A stretch of 64,000 bases of DNA. It comes from Microbacterium foliorum (lineage in GTDB: Bacteria; Actinomycetota; Actinomycetes; Actinomycetales; Microbacteriaceae). The notes beneath the pieces are model-generated. The model ran no database searches. It was not told the origin of the DNA and saw nothing but the letters and a program-made list of their open reading frames with translations. Positions within the stretch are counted from its first letter, which is position 1, and the number at the start of each line of letters is the position of its first letter. The DNA is taken from contig NZ_CP031425.1 of NCBI RefSeq assembly GCF_003367705.1, positions 558,001 through 622,000 on the forward strand, written 5' to 3'. Positions 54,201 through 61,767 of the stretch are shown here, one piece after another. The position numbers were made by a program, and so were the translations under genes.

Positions 54201-54515
54201 AATCTCTATTCGCGGGTATCGGCCGCCTCGCCCGTGTGGTTCGGCGTCTGGTCGCGGGGCTCGGGCGGCAACCCCGCCGTCACGAACACGCTTTCGGAGT
54301 TCACTGGGGCGACGAAGCAGGATGCGAACTCCGTGCTCGTCGAGGGCCGGTCGGTCGTCGACGATTCATACCGGGTGGTGAGCGACGGATCGATCGACCG
54401 TGCTGCCGGTACCCTGCGGAGCGTCTCGACGATCGCGCAGTCGATTCCGTCGAGCATCGCGGCAGAGACGCACCTCGCGTCCGGCGCGAAGGTGCTGGGA
54501 GCCCAGCCGCGCTGA
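51258..54515 (+). CDS. Secreted right-handed beta-helix protein with two GWG modules
   Basis: 1085 residues from GTG 51258, which gives the best signal peptide (RGFLAFLVVLSALAAMLTGV, cut after ADA); ATG 51201 is the longest option and lies just after a -10-like TACTCT (51186-51191). Residues about 48-245 and 262-472 are two copies of the module shared with the giant proteins (MDRTSASGWG, FDRSTDTVWG). A linker of E-P-T repeats (about 476-511) follows. Residues 538 to the end form a parallel beta-helix (TIVVHEGSYHEEIVV, NDVVGNTGNGLVLE) as in polysaccharide lyases and epimerases. It is probably a polymer-modifying enzyme, perhaps a lyase; the catalytic residues are not identified. Confidence 0.84.
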   Translation: MTPIPFRLLGDRASRGFLAFLVVLSALAAMLTGVSRADADTDAILTDTMDRTSASGWGAPPVGGAYASSPSAVTSVTDGAAALAAPGPGRTAKVSWNGAQTGDVDLVTTASVPDLPASSGVYLSTHVRETGDRSYAARLRLLGDGRTDLELVSFTGFTATVLSAQGVDLGAAVGSGFSVEVVAVGSDPVQLRARVWATGETRPDWQVKASDAGAERITRAGGLAWSAYASTGGSVAPVLIEDVSATPGVLSEENPTQACADGDIACDQFDRSTDTVWGAADRGGAWTGSGAAVLTVDGSAGVISSPAAGRSSTAVLAAAVPADARVTTDIGIRTLPTAGSGIYLSIATRVVGDSSYAVRLRVMPDGVSELQLVRLKNLTSADILGSVRLASTVDAGDEVRIAFETTGTKTVALAAKLWEPSGTEPAEWTVSATDASKERIADAGRIGVALYSANGGNTPQVAIEAIAARAAQAPEEPTEPTEPTEPTEPTEPTEPTEPTEPTEPTEPTEPTVPNPDQEFPRGGAGAAAPGSFSYSAPTTAVHVARTGSDAAGGTAAQPVQTITAALRKVPSGGTIVVHEGSYHEEIVVPPQKRVTIQPAPGDEVWLDGAEAVTGWRAEAGVWVKDGWNLALDSSPTYTKGASDGGSAGWQFVNPEFPMAAHPDQLWVGGVQLTEVARRDQVTPNTFYVDGSRSQLVMGSDPSGKSVEASTLTQALSIRSAGSVLQGIGVRRYATSVPQMGTVVVAAPDVTVADVTVRDNSTTGLYSWALRTTFTRVSVIDNGLLGAGASTADGLRVSHLLSTGNNAQRFNRAPVSGAFKVTRSRDVEVKDSAFLDNLGQGPWFDESVYDITFTGNDVVGNTGNGLVLELSEKAIIADNIVSDNALNGIYVIGTGNVQIWNNTAVGNQRNIAIVQDKRRASDKSAAGHDPRQQLPDPTMPWVTRKTVIVNNVIGDAVGNCLICVEDFSKEFTGAQLVSRSDGNLYSRVSAASPVWFGVWSRGSGGNPAVTNTLSEFTGATKQDANSVLVEGRSVVDDSYRVVSDGSIDRAAGTLRSVSTIAQSIPSSIAAETHLASGAKVLGAQPR
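52683..52790 (+). repeat. Twelve 9-bp tandem repeats coding E-P-T
   Basis: Units GAGCCGACC or GAGCCGACG in uninterrupted register, coding a rigid linker between the GWG modules and the beta-helix. Copy number can change by slippage without a frameshift. Confidence 0.95.
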
Positions 54516-54530
54516 GTTCGGGTGCCCTCG

Positions 54531-54573
54531 TGAGTCGAGCGGCCTTCCCCGTGCGGGGAGGCCGCTCGACTCA
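54531..54573. terminator. Terminator between convergent genes
   Basis: Long hairpin (TGAGTCGAGCGGCC and its complement, plus CCCC/GGGG near a GTGC loop) with one bulged base. No T-run on the + strand. It lies between the beta-helix gene and the convergent GT4 gene. Confidence 0.78.
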
Positions 54574-54609
54574 TGCCGGCGGGTGCTGCCGAGCCGTGAT
54601 GCTCTTGTG

Positions 54610-55743
54610 TCAGAGGGGTGTGACGGCCTCGGCCACCACGGACCGATAGATCGCCGGGCCATGGCGCCGCAGGGCCTCGGAACGCGCGTCCTCGGTGTCG
54701 TCGACCACACGGTTCCATGTATCGCGCACGTGGATCAGACCAGCGGCGATCGCGTCGGCATCGCCTGCAGCCACGAGCTGGGCCGTGGCATAACCGCCGG
54801 CCGCCTCACGGAGACCGCTGCTGTCGCTCGCGATCACCGGACGCAGCGCGAGGATCCCCTCTACGGCGGTGTTCCCGAAGGGTTCGTCGATGCGCGAGGG
54901 CACGACCAGTACGTCGGCGTCGGCCAGGAATGGCCAGACATCGGGTTCGAACCCCGCGAACTCCACGTCCACTCCCGCGCGTTCGGCCTGTTCGCGCAGC
55001 TGCTGCTCGTACCACTCGTATCCGTCGAAGACGGCGCCGAGCAGGGTGACGGAGACCTCGACGCCCTGCGTCCTGAGTGCCGATGCGGCGTCGACGATGA
55101 GGTCAGGGCCTTTGCGCGGTGAGAGTCGACCGATGTACAGCACGCGCAACGGTCCGTCGATCGCGGATCGCGGGGGACGCGGACTCTCGGGGGAGCCCAC
55201 GCCGTTGTACGCCACGGTGGCGCGTCGGGCGAGAGCGGGAAGCGCGCGGTCGAGAGTCTCGAGGCTGAACCGACTGTTCACCAGCGTGCGCTGAGAAGCG
55301 AGATGCGGCAGGTACAGCAGGGCGTTCACGATTCGAGAGCCGGATGCCTCGGCCTCGTGCACATGGCTCACCGAGCGCGTACGGCGCAGACGCGCGATGA
55401 TCGGCCACTGAGGGATGATGATGGTCGAGACGTAGACGGCATCGGGGCGGATGCTGCCGATGAGGCGCCACGCCGCTCCCAGACCTCGGAACATGTCGCG
55501 GAACAGCCGGGGGAGCCCCCGCGGTGTGAGCAGGACCTTGCGGAGCACCAGCATGGGGATGATGACGACCTCGGCGCCGGCTTCGCGGAGCGCGACGTCG
55601 AGCAGTCCCCGGCTGGGCAGGGCGACGACCACACGCGCCCCCGACTCGACGAAACCGATCACGCTCTCGAGGAGCATCCGATCGGAGCCGAACATCTCGG
55701 CACCCGGATGCGCGACCAGCACGGTCCTTCTCGGCGGGTTCAC
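54610..55743 (-). CDS. Glycosyltransferase family 4
   Basis: 377 residues from GTG 55743, which overlaps the stop of the upstream gene (GTGA); GTG 55746 is one codon longer. N-terminal VLVAHPGAEMFGSDRMLLES and the C-terminal donor site (VLYIGRLSPRKGPDLIVDAA, then VVPSRIDEPFGNTAVEGILA with the E-x7-E motif) identify a GT-B, GT4 enzyme. No membrane segment. Third gene of a minus-strand operon that begins with the initiating transferase at 58.4 kb. Confidence 0.9.
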   Translation of the reverse strand: MNPPRRTVLVAHPGAEMFGSDRMLLESVIGFVESGARVVVALPSRGLLDVALREAGAEVVIIPMLVLRKVLLTPRGLPRLFRDMFRGLGAAWRLIGSIRPDAVYVSTIIIPQWPIIARLRRTRSVSHVHEAEASGSRIVNALLYLPHLASQRTLVNSRFSLETLDRALPALARRATVAYNGVGSPESPRPPRSAIDGPLRVLYIGRLSPRKGPDLIVDAASALRTQGVEVSVTLLGAVFDGYEWYEQQLREQAERAGVDVEFAGFEPDVWPFLADADVLVVPSRIDEPFGNTAVEGILALRPVIASDSSGLREAAGGYATAQLVAAGDADAIAAGLIHVRDTWNRVVDDTEDARSEALRRHGPAIYRSVVAEAVTPL

Positions 55744-56906
55744 CACTCCTCCGCCTGGCGGCGCGCCCGTCGCGCGATGCGGTGCACGCTGTCTCCGGCG
55801 GCGAGCCGTCGGGCGAGGTCTTCATAGGCATCGGCGACGTCGTCCCACCGGAACGCCACGCGTGCACGCTCCTGGCCACGACGGCCGGATTCGCGTGCAG
55901 CCGCGGCATCTTCCTCCGCGGTCTCGAACGCGGTGGTGACGTCGGCCGGAGTCGAGAAGAACCACCCGTTCCCGTCGAGCACCTCGCGGTTGAACGGCAC
56001 GTCGAAGGCGATGACTGCGGTGCCTGCGCCCATCGCGCGCAGCAACGAGGGGTTCGTGCCGCCGACCGAGTGGCCGTGATCGTAGGTGAGAGCGTGGAAG
56101 TACAGCGCGTCGAGCAGTTCCTGGTCGTACACGCCACCGACGAGGCGGATGCGCTCGTCTCCCGCCGCTGCGTGGTGGATCCGCTGCGTGTAGTCGCTGC
56201 TGTAGGGGGCGGATCCGACGACGACGAGCGGACGCGTCGCGCTGCTCCGGCGGTACCCCTCGACGATCTCGAGCACATGGTTCTCGGGCTCGAATCGCGC
56301 GACGACCAGGTGATAGCCCTCAGGCTTCAGACCGAGCTCCTCGATGCGACCGTCGGCGACGTCGTCGAGGATGGGCGCGCCGTAGCGGATCATCTCTGTC
56401 GGCACCTGGAACTGGTGCGAGTAGTAGTCGGCGATGCCCGGGGCGTCGGCGATGAGCGCGTCGCCCATCCGCACCCCGAACTGCTCCGCCCAGCGGTAGT
56501 ACGCCTTGCCGCGTGGGCCCCATTTGGATCGACGCCATTCCAGACCGTCCATATGCAGCGCGGTCGGCACGCGACGCAGCCGCAGCAAGGGCAGGAATGG
56601 CGAGTTCGCCGCATTGAACACGAACGCCGCATCAGGACGGCGGCGCACCATCAGGTGCAGCGTCGAGAGTCCGGTGTGGCTCAGCGTCTCGACCTGCTTC
56701 ACCGGCACGGCGGGCAGATGCACCACCCGCATGCCGAGGTGCTCGGTGGCGCGGCTCTCGGAGCCGCGTGTGTACACGACCACGTCGTGACCGCGCTCTG
56801 CGAGCCGCCTGCCCACCTCCTCGACTGCCGTCTCGAATCCGCCATAGGCTGCGGGCACCCCCCGTGTCCCCACCATCGCAATGGTGAGGGCGTTCCCCTT
56901 GTTCAT
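55740..56906 (-). CDS. Glycosyltransferase with DUF1972 domain (rhamnosyltransferase-like)
   Basis: 388 residues from ATG 56906; the open frame upstream overlaps the polyprenyl transferase gene and is not used. IAMVGTRGVPAAYGGFETAVEE is the hallmark of DUF1972 proteins, and the C-terminal GT4 half has HSVGGTNPSLLRAMGAGTAV. Family members such as Cps2T-type enzymes add rhamnose as the second sugar on the undecaprenyl carrier, which fits its place after the initiating enzyme. A 6-bp hairpin (56904-56919) spans the start codon. Confidence 0.88.
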   Translation of the reverse strand: MNKGNALTIAMVGTRGVPAAYGGFETAVEEVGRRLAERGHDVVVYTRGSESRATEHLGMRVVHLPAVPVKQVETLSHTGLSTLHLMVRRRPDAAFVFNAANSPFLPLLRLRRVPTALHMDGLEWRRSKWGPRGKAYYRWAEQFGVRMGDALIADAPGIADYYSHQFQVPTEMIRYGAPILDDVADGRIEELGLKPEGYHLVVARFEPENHVLEIVEGYRRSSATRPLVVVGSAPYSSDYTQRIHHAAAGDERIRLVGGVYDQELLDALYFHALTYDHGHSVGGTNPSLLRAMGAGTAVIAFDVPFNREVLDGNGWFFSTPADVTTAFETAEEDAAAARESGRRGQERARVAFRWDDVADAYEDLARRLAAGDSVHRIARRARRQAEEW

Positions 56907-56911
56907 ACTTT

Positions 56912-58444
56912 TCAGTATGCCCCGCTGGGCTGCACCATGACCTTGGCTGTGCGCCACATGATCTGCAGGTCGTTCATGACCGACCAGTTCTCGACATAGC
57001 GCAGGTCGAGGCGAACGCTCTCGTCCCACGAGAGGTCACTGCGGCCGGAGACCTGCCACAGTCCGGTGATGCCCGGCTTGATGTACAGGCGGCGGAAGAC
57101 GGTGCCGTCGTACGAGGTGACCTCCGAAGGCAGCGGAGGACGCGGGCCGACGACGCTCATGTCTCCGATGAGGACGTTCCAGAACTGCGGCAGCTCGTCG
57201 AGCGACAGCTTGCGCAGGATCCGACCGACGCGGGTCACGCGAGGGTCGTCCTTCATCTTGAACAGCAGTCCGGCGCCCTGGTTCTGCTCCTTGAGGACAC
57301 TGAGCTGCTGCTCGGCGTCGGTCTTCATCGAGCGGAACTTCATGATCCTGAACGTCCGCCCGTCGCGCCCCACGCGCTCCTGAGAGAAGAACAGGGGACC
57401 CGGCGAGTCGAGCTTCACGAGCACGGCGAGCACGGGGGTGATCAGCGCGATCGGGATCAGCGCGACGGCAGCGACGAAGATGTCGAGTGCGCGCTTGAGC
57501 ACGTGGACACCGCCCTCGTACGTCGGGATCTTCACCTGGATGAGCGGCAGCCCGTCGACCTGACGCAGCGAGACACGCGGTCCTGCGACGTCGGTCAGGC
57601 GACTGGAGAGCACGAGCTCCGCAGCGGTGCCCTCGAGCTGCCAGCTCAGGTGCTTGACGAATTCGGGGTCCCCCTCGGGGCGGCTCGCCACGATGATGGT
57701 GTCCGCCCCGAGTTCCACCGCCGCCCCAGCGACGGTGTTCAGGTTGCCCACGCTCGGGTAGGTGCTCTCCCCGAGCGTCAACGTGCCGGCTTCGCGATCG
57801 AACAGCGTCGTCCCCACGACGTTGTACCCGTTCTCTCCACCCTTCTGGAGAGAGTTGATCACGTACTCGACATCGTCTACCGCGCCGACGACCAGGGTCC
57901 TCGATGCGTACTCGCCGCGCAGACGGCGGTGCTGCAGCCAGCGACGCCAGCTCCACCGTCCGAACAGCAGTCCCAGCGTGCCCACCGGGAGAGCGATGAA
58001 GAACAGCGGCTGCAGTCCTTCCAGCTCCAGGAGAACGCCGAGGATCGCGATCGCGCCGAAGGCCAGGCCTGCGGCATGAGCGACACGGCGGTACTCGGTC
58101 GCACCGGATCCGAGGATCGTGCCCGCCCTGGTGCCCAGCGCGGACAGCGCGACGATCCACGCCAACGACAGCAGCAGACCGTTGCGCAGGGCCTCTTCCC
58201 CCATCACGCCGGTCAGCAGCTGCACTGCGGCGGTCGCTCCCACGGCGAGCAGGATGACGCTGGCATCCGTGACGCCCAGGCGTCGCCGGTAGCGTCGCTC
58301 CCACTGCCTGCGTCGCTCCAGCGTGGCCGACACGCGTGGCGTGACGACGGTCTGGATGACGGATCTCGTCGCCCGCGGCGCGGCGACCGGTGTGAAGACC
58401 GAACCCGTGCGCGTGATGCTCATCGCATCCTCGACGGAGGTCAT
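56912..58444 (-). CDS. Exopolysaccharide polyprenyl glycosylphosphotransferase (initiating enzyme)
   Basis: 510 residues from ATG 58444; ATG 58423 is a good alternative. The N-terminal half has about four membrane segments and a CoA-binding-like domain (RTLVVGAVDDVEYVINSLQK). The C-terminal half is the bacterial sugar transferase domain: KRALDIFVAAVALIPIALIT, SPGPLFFSQERVGRDG, IMKFRSMKTDAE, KLSLDELPQFWNVLIGDMS, VGPRPPLPSEV and IKPGITGLWQVSGRSDLSWD. It links the first sugar phosphate to undecaprenyl phosphate to start each repeat unit. Confidence 0.95.
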   Translation of the reverse strand: MTSVEDAMSITRTGSVFTPVAAPRATRSVIQTVVTPRVSATLERRRQWERRYRRRLGVTDASVILLAVGATAAVQLLTGVMGEEALRNGLLLSLAWIVALSALGTRAGTILGSGATEYRRVAHAAGLAFGAIAILGVLLELEGLQPLFFIALPVGTLGLLFGRWSWRRWLQHRRLRGEYASRTLVVGAVDDVEYVINSLQKGGENGYNVVGTTLFDREAGTLTLGESTYPSVGNLNTVAGAAVELGADTIIVASRPEGDPEFVKHLSWQLEGTAAELVLSSRLTDVAGPRVSLRQVDGLPLIQVKIPTYEGGVHVLKRALDIFVAAVALIPIALITPVLAVLVKLDSPGPLFFSQERVGRDGRTFRIMKFRSMKTDAEQQLSVLKEQNQGAGLLFKMKDDPRVTRVGRILRKLSLDELPQFWNVLIGDMSVVGPRPPLPSEVTSYDGTVFRRLYIKPGITGLWQVSGRSDLSWDESVRLDLRYVENWSVMNDLQIMWRTAKVMVQPSGAY

Positions 58445-58758
58445 ACTCGTGCCTCGTGCGTCACGAATGTACGCAGAATTCCGCAGTGCAACATGTAATC
58501 CCCAGATTTTCCCCAGACCACGGACCCCACGTCCATGGTGATTGTCCGCATACCCGACCCCTCGGGTCCTGCTGCACTCGTGATCCCACATCACGGGTTG
58601 CACTCACCGTCCCACACGGTGGTTCTGGCAGCAGGAACTGCAGACATCGAACACTGTAGCGGAAGCGGGCGTCCAACGGAAGGTAATTCGCGCGAGTGGA
58701 CGAACCAAGATTCCGGTACGCGTTTCAGCGGGTCGCGCGACGCCGATATTCTGACCGC
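58445..58758. promoter_or_regulatory. Regulatory region between the initiating transferase and ltrA
   Basis: On the minus strand the leader carries TGGGGA repeats: C-runs on the + strand at 58500-58503, 58511-58514 and 58525-58528 (11 and 14 apart). Upstream are two 6-bp inverted repeats with the same spacer CCCAC (58579-58595 and 58605-58621), centred 26 bp apart. On the + strand, TATTCT (58747-58752) ends 6 bases before the ltrA start codon. No gene is seen in these 314 bases. Confidence 0.5.
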
Positions 58759-59928
58759 GTGACCACCCCCTCCGAGCCGCGTTTCCGGCTGCAGCGCATG
58801 CTGCCCCGTGATCCTGCGCAGCCGCATCGCACCGCCAGCACGCTCGAGCTGTTCTTCGATCTCGTCTTCGTCGTCGCCGTCAGCATCGCCTCGGCCGAGC
58901 TGCACCACGCCCTCAGCCACGGCGACTTCGTGCACGGCATCACGTCGTACGCGATGGTCTTCTTCGCGGTGTGGTGGGCATGGATGAACTTCACCTGGTT
59001 CGCCACGTCGTTCGACACCGACGACTGGCTCTATCGGGTCATGACGATCGTGCAGATGGGTGGTGTGCTCGTCTTCGCAGCGGGAATCCCTGCGGCGTTC
59101 GAGCGCGGCGACTTCACCCTCTCCGTGCTCGGCTACATCGTGATGCGCATCGCGATGGTCGCGCAGTGGCTGCGTGCCTCTCGCGGCGCGGGCGAGCTCC
59201 GCGCGGCGACGAGACGCTACGCGGCCGGCATCGCGGCCGTGCAGGTGCTCTGGGTGCTCTTCCTCCTGATCCCGGCGGGACCGCTCCAGCTGATCGCCTT
59301 CGTGGTGTTCGCCCTGATCGAGGTCAGCGTGCCCGTGTTCGCCGAGTACCGCAGGCAGACGCCGTGGCATCCGCATCACATCACCGAGCGCTATGGGCTG
59401 TTCACGCTGATCGTGCTCGGCGAGAGCCTGCTGGCCTCGGCGAATGCCATCATCGACGCCAGCCATGAGCTGGAATCGCTGGTGCCCCTCATCTCCATCT
59501 CCGTGCTGACGCTGGTCGTCACGGCGTCGCTGTGGTGGATCTACTTCTGGGCGCCGCATCACCGCGCCATCACCAGCTTCGGCAGTTCGCTCCGGTACGG
59601 ATACACGCACTATGTCGTGTTCGGCGCCGCTGCGGCGTTCTCCGCGGGGATCGAGGTCGAGCTCGACGTCCTCACCGGCGAGAGCCACCTGTCGAACGTC
59701 GCGGCGTCCTTCACCGTCACGATCCCGATCGCCGTGTTCCTGCTCGGCATCTGGGTCGTCGCCATCCGTGCCAACGCCGACCGCCTGGTCAACACCGTGG
59801 TCCCGCTCGGCGCGCTGGTCGTGCTCCTCGATCCGATCCTGCCGATCCCGGTGGCGATCACCGCGCTGGTACTCGTCGCGATCGTCGCGGTGCTCGTGCT
59901 GCATCCACCCGTCGACAAGAGGCCATAG
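58759..59928 (+). CDS. ltrA: Low-temperature-requirement A (LtrA) family membrane protein
   Basis: 389 residues from GTG 58759. About 10-12 membrane segments. The family markers are STLELFFDLVFVVAVSIAS near the start, HHITERYGLFTLIVLGESLL in the middle and LWWIYFWAPHH later. LtrA was first linked to growth of Listeria at low temperature; its transport or enzyme role is unknown. The start codon follows a -10-like TATTCT so closely that the mRNA is probably leaderless, and no ribosome site is seen. Confidence 0.9.
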   Translation: MTTPSEPRFRLQRMLPRDPAQPHRTASTLELFFDLVFVVAVSIASAELHHALSHGDFVHGITSYAMVFFAVWWAWMNFTWFATSFDTDDWLYRVMTIVQMGGVLVFAAGIPAAFERGDFTLSVLGYIVMRIAMVAQWLRASRGAGELRAATRRYAAGIAAVQVLWVLFLLIPAGPLQLIAFVVFALIEVSVPVFAEYRRQTPWHPHHITERYGLFTLIVLGESLLASANAIIDASHELESLVPLISISVLTLVVTASLWWIYFWAPHHRAITSFGSSLRYGYTHYVVFGAAAAFSAGIEVELDVLTGESHLSNVAASFTVTIPIAVFLLGIWVVAIRANADRLVNTVVPLGALVVLLDPILPIPVAITALVLVAIVAVLVLHPPVDKRP

Positions 59929-59982
59929 CTTTCACATAGACGGCGCATGGTCTCCTGATCGCCTCCTCCGTGACCCTGGGTA

Positions 59983-60042
59983 CATCGACATCGACATCGA
60001 CATCGACATCGACATCGACATCGACATCGACATCGACATCGA
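59983..60042. repeat. Ten perfect tandem copies of the hexamer CATCGA
   Basis: The array ends 30 bp before the dioxygenase start codon and just upstream of its ribosome site (GAGAGGAGCACG). A simple repeat of this length can gain or lose units by slippage and so change promoter or leader spacing. Confidence 0.97.
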
Positions 60043-60072
60043 TATCCCGAACTCATCGAGAGGAGCACGATC

Positions 60073-61068
60073 ATGAGCCGCATCCCCGAACCCGTCCAGA
60101 CCCCTGAGGGCCCCACCTATGAAGGGCGCCTGCTCGACCGGGCGGATGAGGAGGTCGTCGATCAGGGCGCAGCCTTCGACATCCGCACCCTCGTGACCCG
60201 TCGCGGAGCGCTTGGTCTCGCAGGTCTCGGCGTCGGAGCATTCGTCCTCGCCGCCTGTGCCCCCATCGCGACCGGCACATCGAGCACCAGCGGCAGCGGC
60301 CCGACGGCGAGCAGCGACGCAGGCACACCGACCGGCACCGTGACCGCGGCGGGCGAGATCCCCGACGAGACCGCCGGCCCCTATCCGGGCGACGGGTCCA
60401 ACGGCCCGGACGTGCTCGAGGAGTCGGGCATCGTGCGTCAGGACATCACGACCTCGATCGACGGCTCGGCCACCGCCGACGGCATCCCCCTCACCTTCGA
60501 CTTCCAGGTGCTCGACCTGGCGAACGGCGGAGTGCCGTTCGCGGGCGTGGCCGTCTACGCGTGGCACTGCACCGCCCAGGGGGAGTACTCGATGTACTCC
60601 TCCGGCCTCGAGGACGTCACCTACCTGCGCGGTGTGCAGGTCGCGGACGCCCACGGGAAGGTGTCCTTCGCATCGATCTTCCCCGGGTGCTACTCCGGCC
60701 GGTGGCCGCACATCCATTTCGAGGTCTATCCGGATGTCGATTCGATCAGCGACTCGACCTCCGCGATCGCGACCTCGCAGCTGGCGCTGCCGGAAGACGC
60801 CTGCAGTGCCGTCTACGCGGACTCGCGCTACGACGGCTCCTCGCGGAACCTGTCGCAGACGAGCCTCGCCGGCGACAACGTCTTCGGCGACGACTCCGCC
60901 GCCCTCCAGCTGCCCACCCTCACAGGGGACGTGACCCGCGGGTACGCGGCGACGCTGACCGTCGGGGTCGACACCGACACGGCGCCCTCCGCGGGATCCG
61001 CGCCGTCGGGCGGCGATGGCGGAACGGGCGGCAGAGGCCCGGGCGGGGGCACGCCGCCGGCCGGCTGA
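60073..61068 (+). CDS. Intradiol ring-cleavage dioxygenase-like lipoprotein with Tat signal
   Basis: 331 residues. TRRGALGLAGLGVGAFVLAAC combines a twin-arginine motif with a lipobox, so the protein is likely exported folded and anchored by a lipid. The remainder resembles protocatechuate dioxygenase-type beta-sandwiches: PDETAGPYPGDGSNGP, FAGVAVYAWHCTAQGEYSMY and YSGRWPHIHFEVYPD give the tyrosines and two histidines expected to bind iron. A Gly-rich tail ends the chain. Exported family members of this type are common in actinobacteria; the aromatic substrate is unknown. Confidence 0.88.
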   Translation: MSRIPEPVQTPEGPTYEGRLLDRADEEVVDQGAAFDIRTLVTRRGALGLAGLGVGAFVLAACAPIATGTSSTSGSGPTASSDAGTPTGTVTAAGEIPDETAGPYPGDGSNGPDVLEESGIVRQDITTSIDGSATADGIPLTFDFQVLDLANGGVPFAGVAVYAWHCTAQGEYSMYSSGLEDVTYLRGVQVADAHGKVSFASIFPGCYSGRWPHIHFEVYPDVDSISDSTSAIATSQLALPEDACSAVYADSRYDGSSRNLSQTSLAGDNVFGDDSAALQLPTLTGDVTRGYAATLTVGVDTDTAPSAGSAPSGGDGGTGGRGPGGGTPPAG

Positions 61069-61303
61069 CCGCGCTGCTCGTCGCTCGCGGTCGTGGTGTC
61101 GACATCCGGCTCCGAGGATCGAGACGTCGCAGCCGGAGGTCGACTCTGCTATGATTGATGAGCTTCGTGTGTTCTGGCCGCCCTCTCGGCCACCGCGCAG
61201 CCACTGATCAGGGCCATCACGGACCACGCGCATCGATGCGCTCGGCATCCGCCCACGATCTCACATCTTGCGGGTCGCGACATCGCGCGCCCGCCGCACA
61301 GCA

Positions 61304-61600
61304 ATGAGTACCAGCATGACCATGACCACTTTTCCGCCCTCCGATCCTTTGACCTGGAAACAGGCCGACACCGACGTGCACGTCGCGACCCGCGCCGGGG
61401 AGTTCGCCGGCTTCGTCGAGTTCGACGGCACCGCCTACCTCGCTCGCGACAACCGCGGCATCGACCTCGGCTCGTTCGCCTCACTCGGCGATGCGCGCGA
61501 CGCTCTCGAAGAACAGATCCCCGTCGAAAGCCGCCCGTGGAGCTTCACCGTCTCGCTTCCTCGCGCGCTGCGGCGCCGTCCGCGCCGCGCCCGCGCCTGA
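61304..61600 (+). CDS. Small protein of unknown function
   Basis: 98 residues from ATG 61304. The middle part (VHVATRAGEFAGFVEFDGTA, YLARDNRGIDLGSFASLGDA) looks like a small beta-alpha fold of the kind annotated as uncharacterised in Microbacteriaceae; the C-terminus is strongly basic (RRRPRRARA). No signal peptide. The 235 bp before it hold a TATGAT hexamer (61152-61157) that may be its -10. I do not recognise a function. Confidence 0.6.
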   Translation: MSTSMTMTTFPPSDPLTWKQADTDVHVATRAGEFAGFVEFDGTAYLARDNRGIDLGSFASLGDARDALEEQIPVESRPWSFTVSLPRALRRRPRRARA

Positions 61601-61721
61601 CCCCGGAACGGGTGAAGCTGACCGGTTCCCCTCCGGGTTCTGTGAATATTCCGGGGATGCCGACGTATTCCCCAAGGCGCATGCGGTGCGGGCTAGCCTG
61701 AGGTAAGCGTTGGGCGATCTG

Positions 61722-61767
61722 CCTTGGGCTTTCACAGCCCAAGGGCTCCAATCGACAGGAGAGCAAC
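61722..61767 (+). promoter_or_regulatory. Structured leader of the desaturase gene
   Basis: Perfect 9-bp hairpin CCTTGGGCT / AGCCCAAGG (61722-61730, 61736-61744, 5-base loop). The next bases repeat GGGCT, and CTCC (61746-61749) can pair with the GGAG of the ribosome site (61758-61761). The alternative pairings would allow leader control, for example by temperature. Confidence 0.45.

Noticed and set aside
59610..60116. ORFs reading through the CATCGA array
   Set aside because: They encode only dipeptide or Arg/Cys repeats and overlap ltrA on the other strand; nothing supports translation.
61650..61705. GGCTAGCC near 61690 as a second iron box
   Set aside because: The flanks do not match the DtxR/IdeR consensus; it is more likely part of the desaturase promoter (TAGCCT as a -10).
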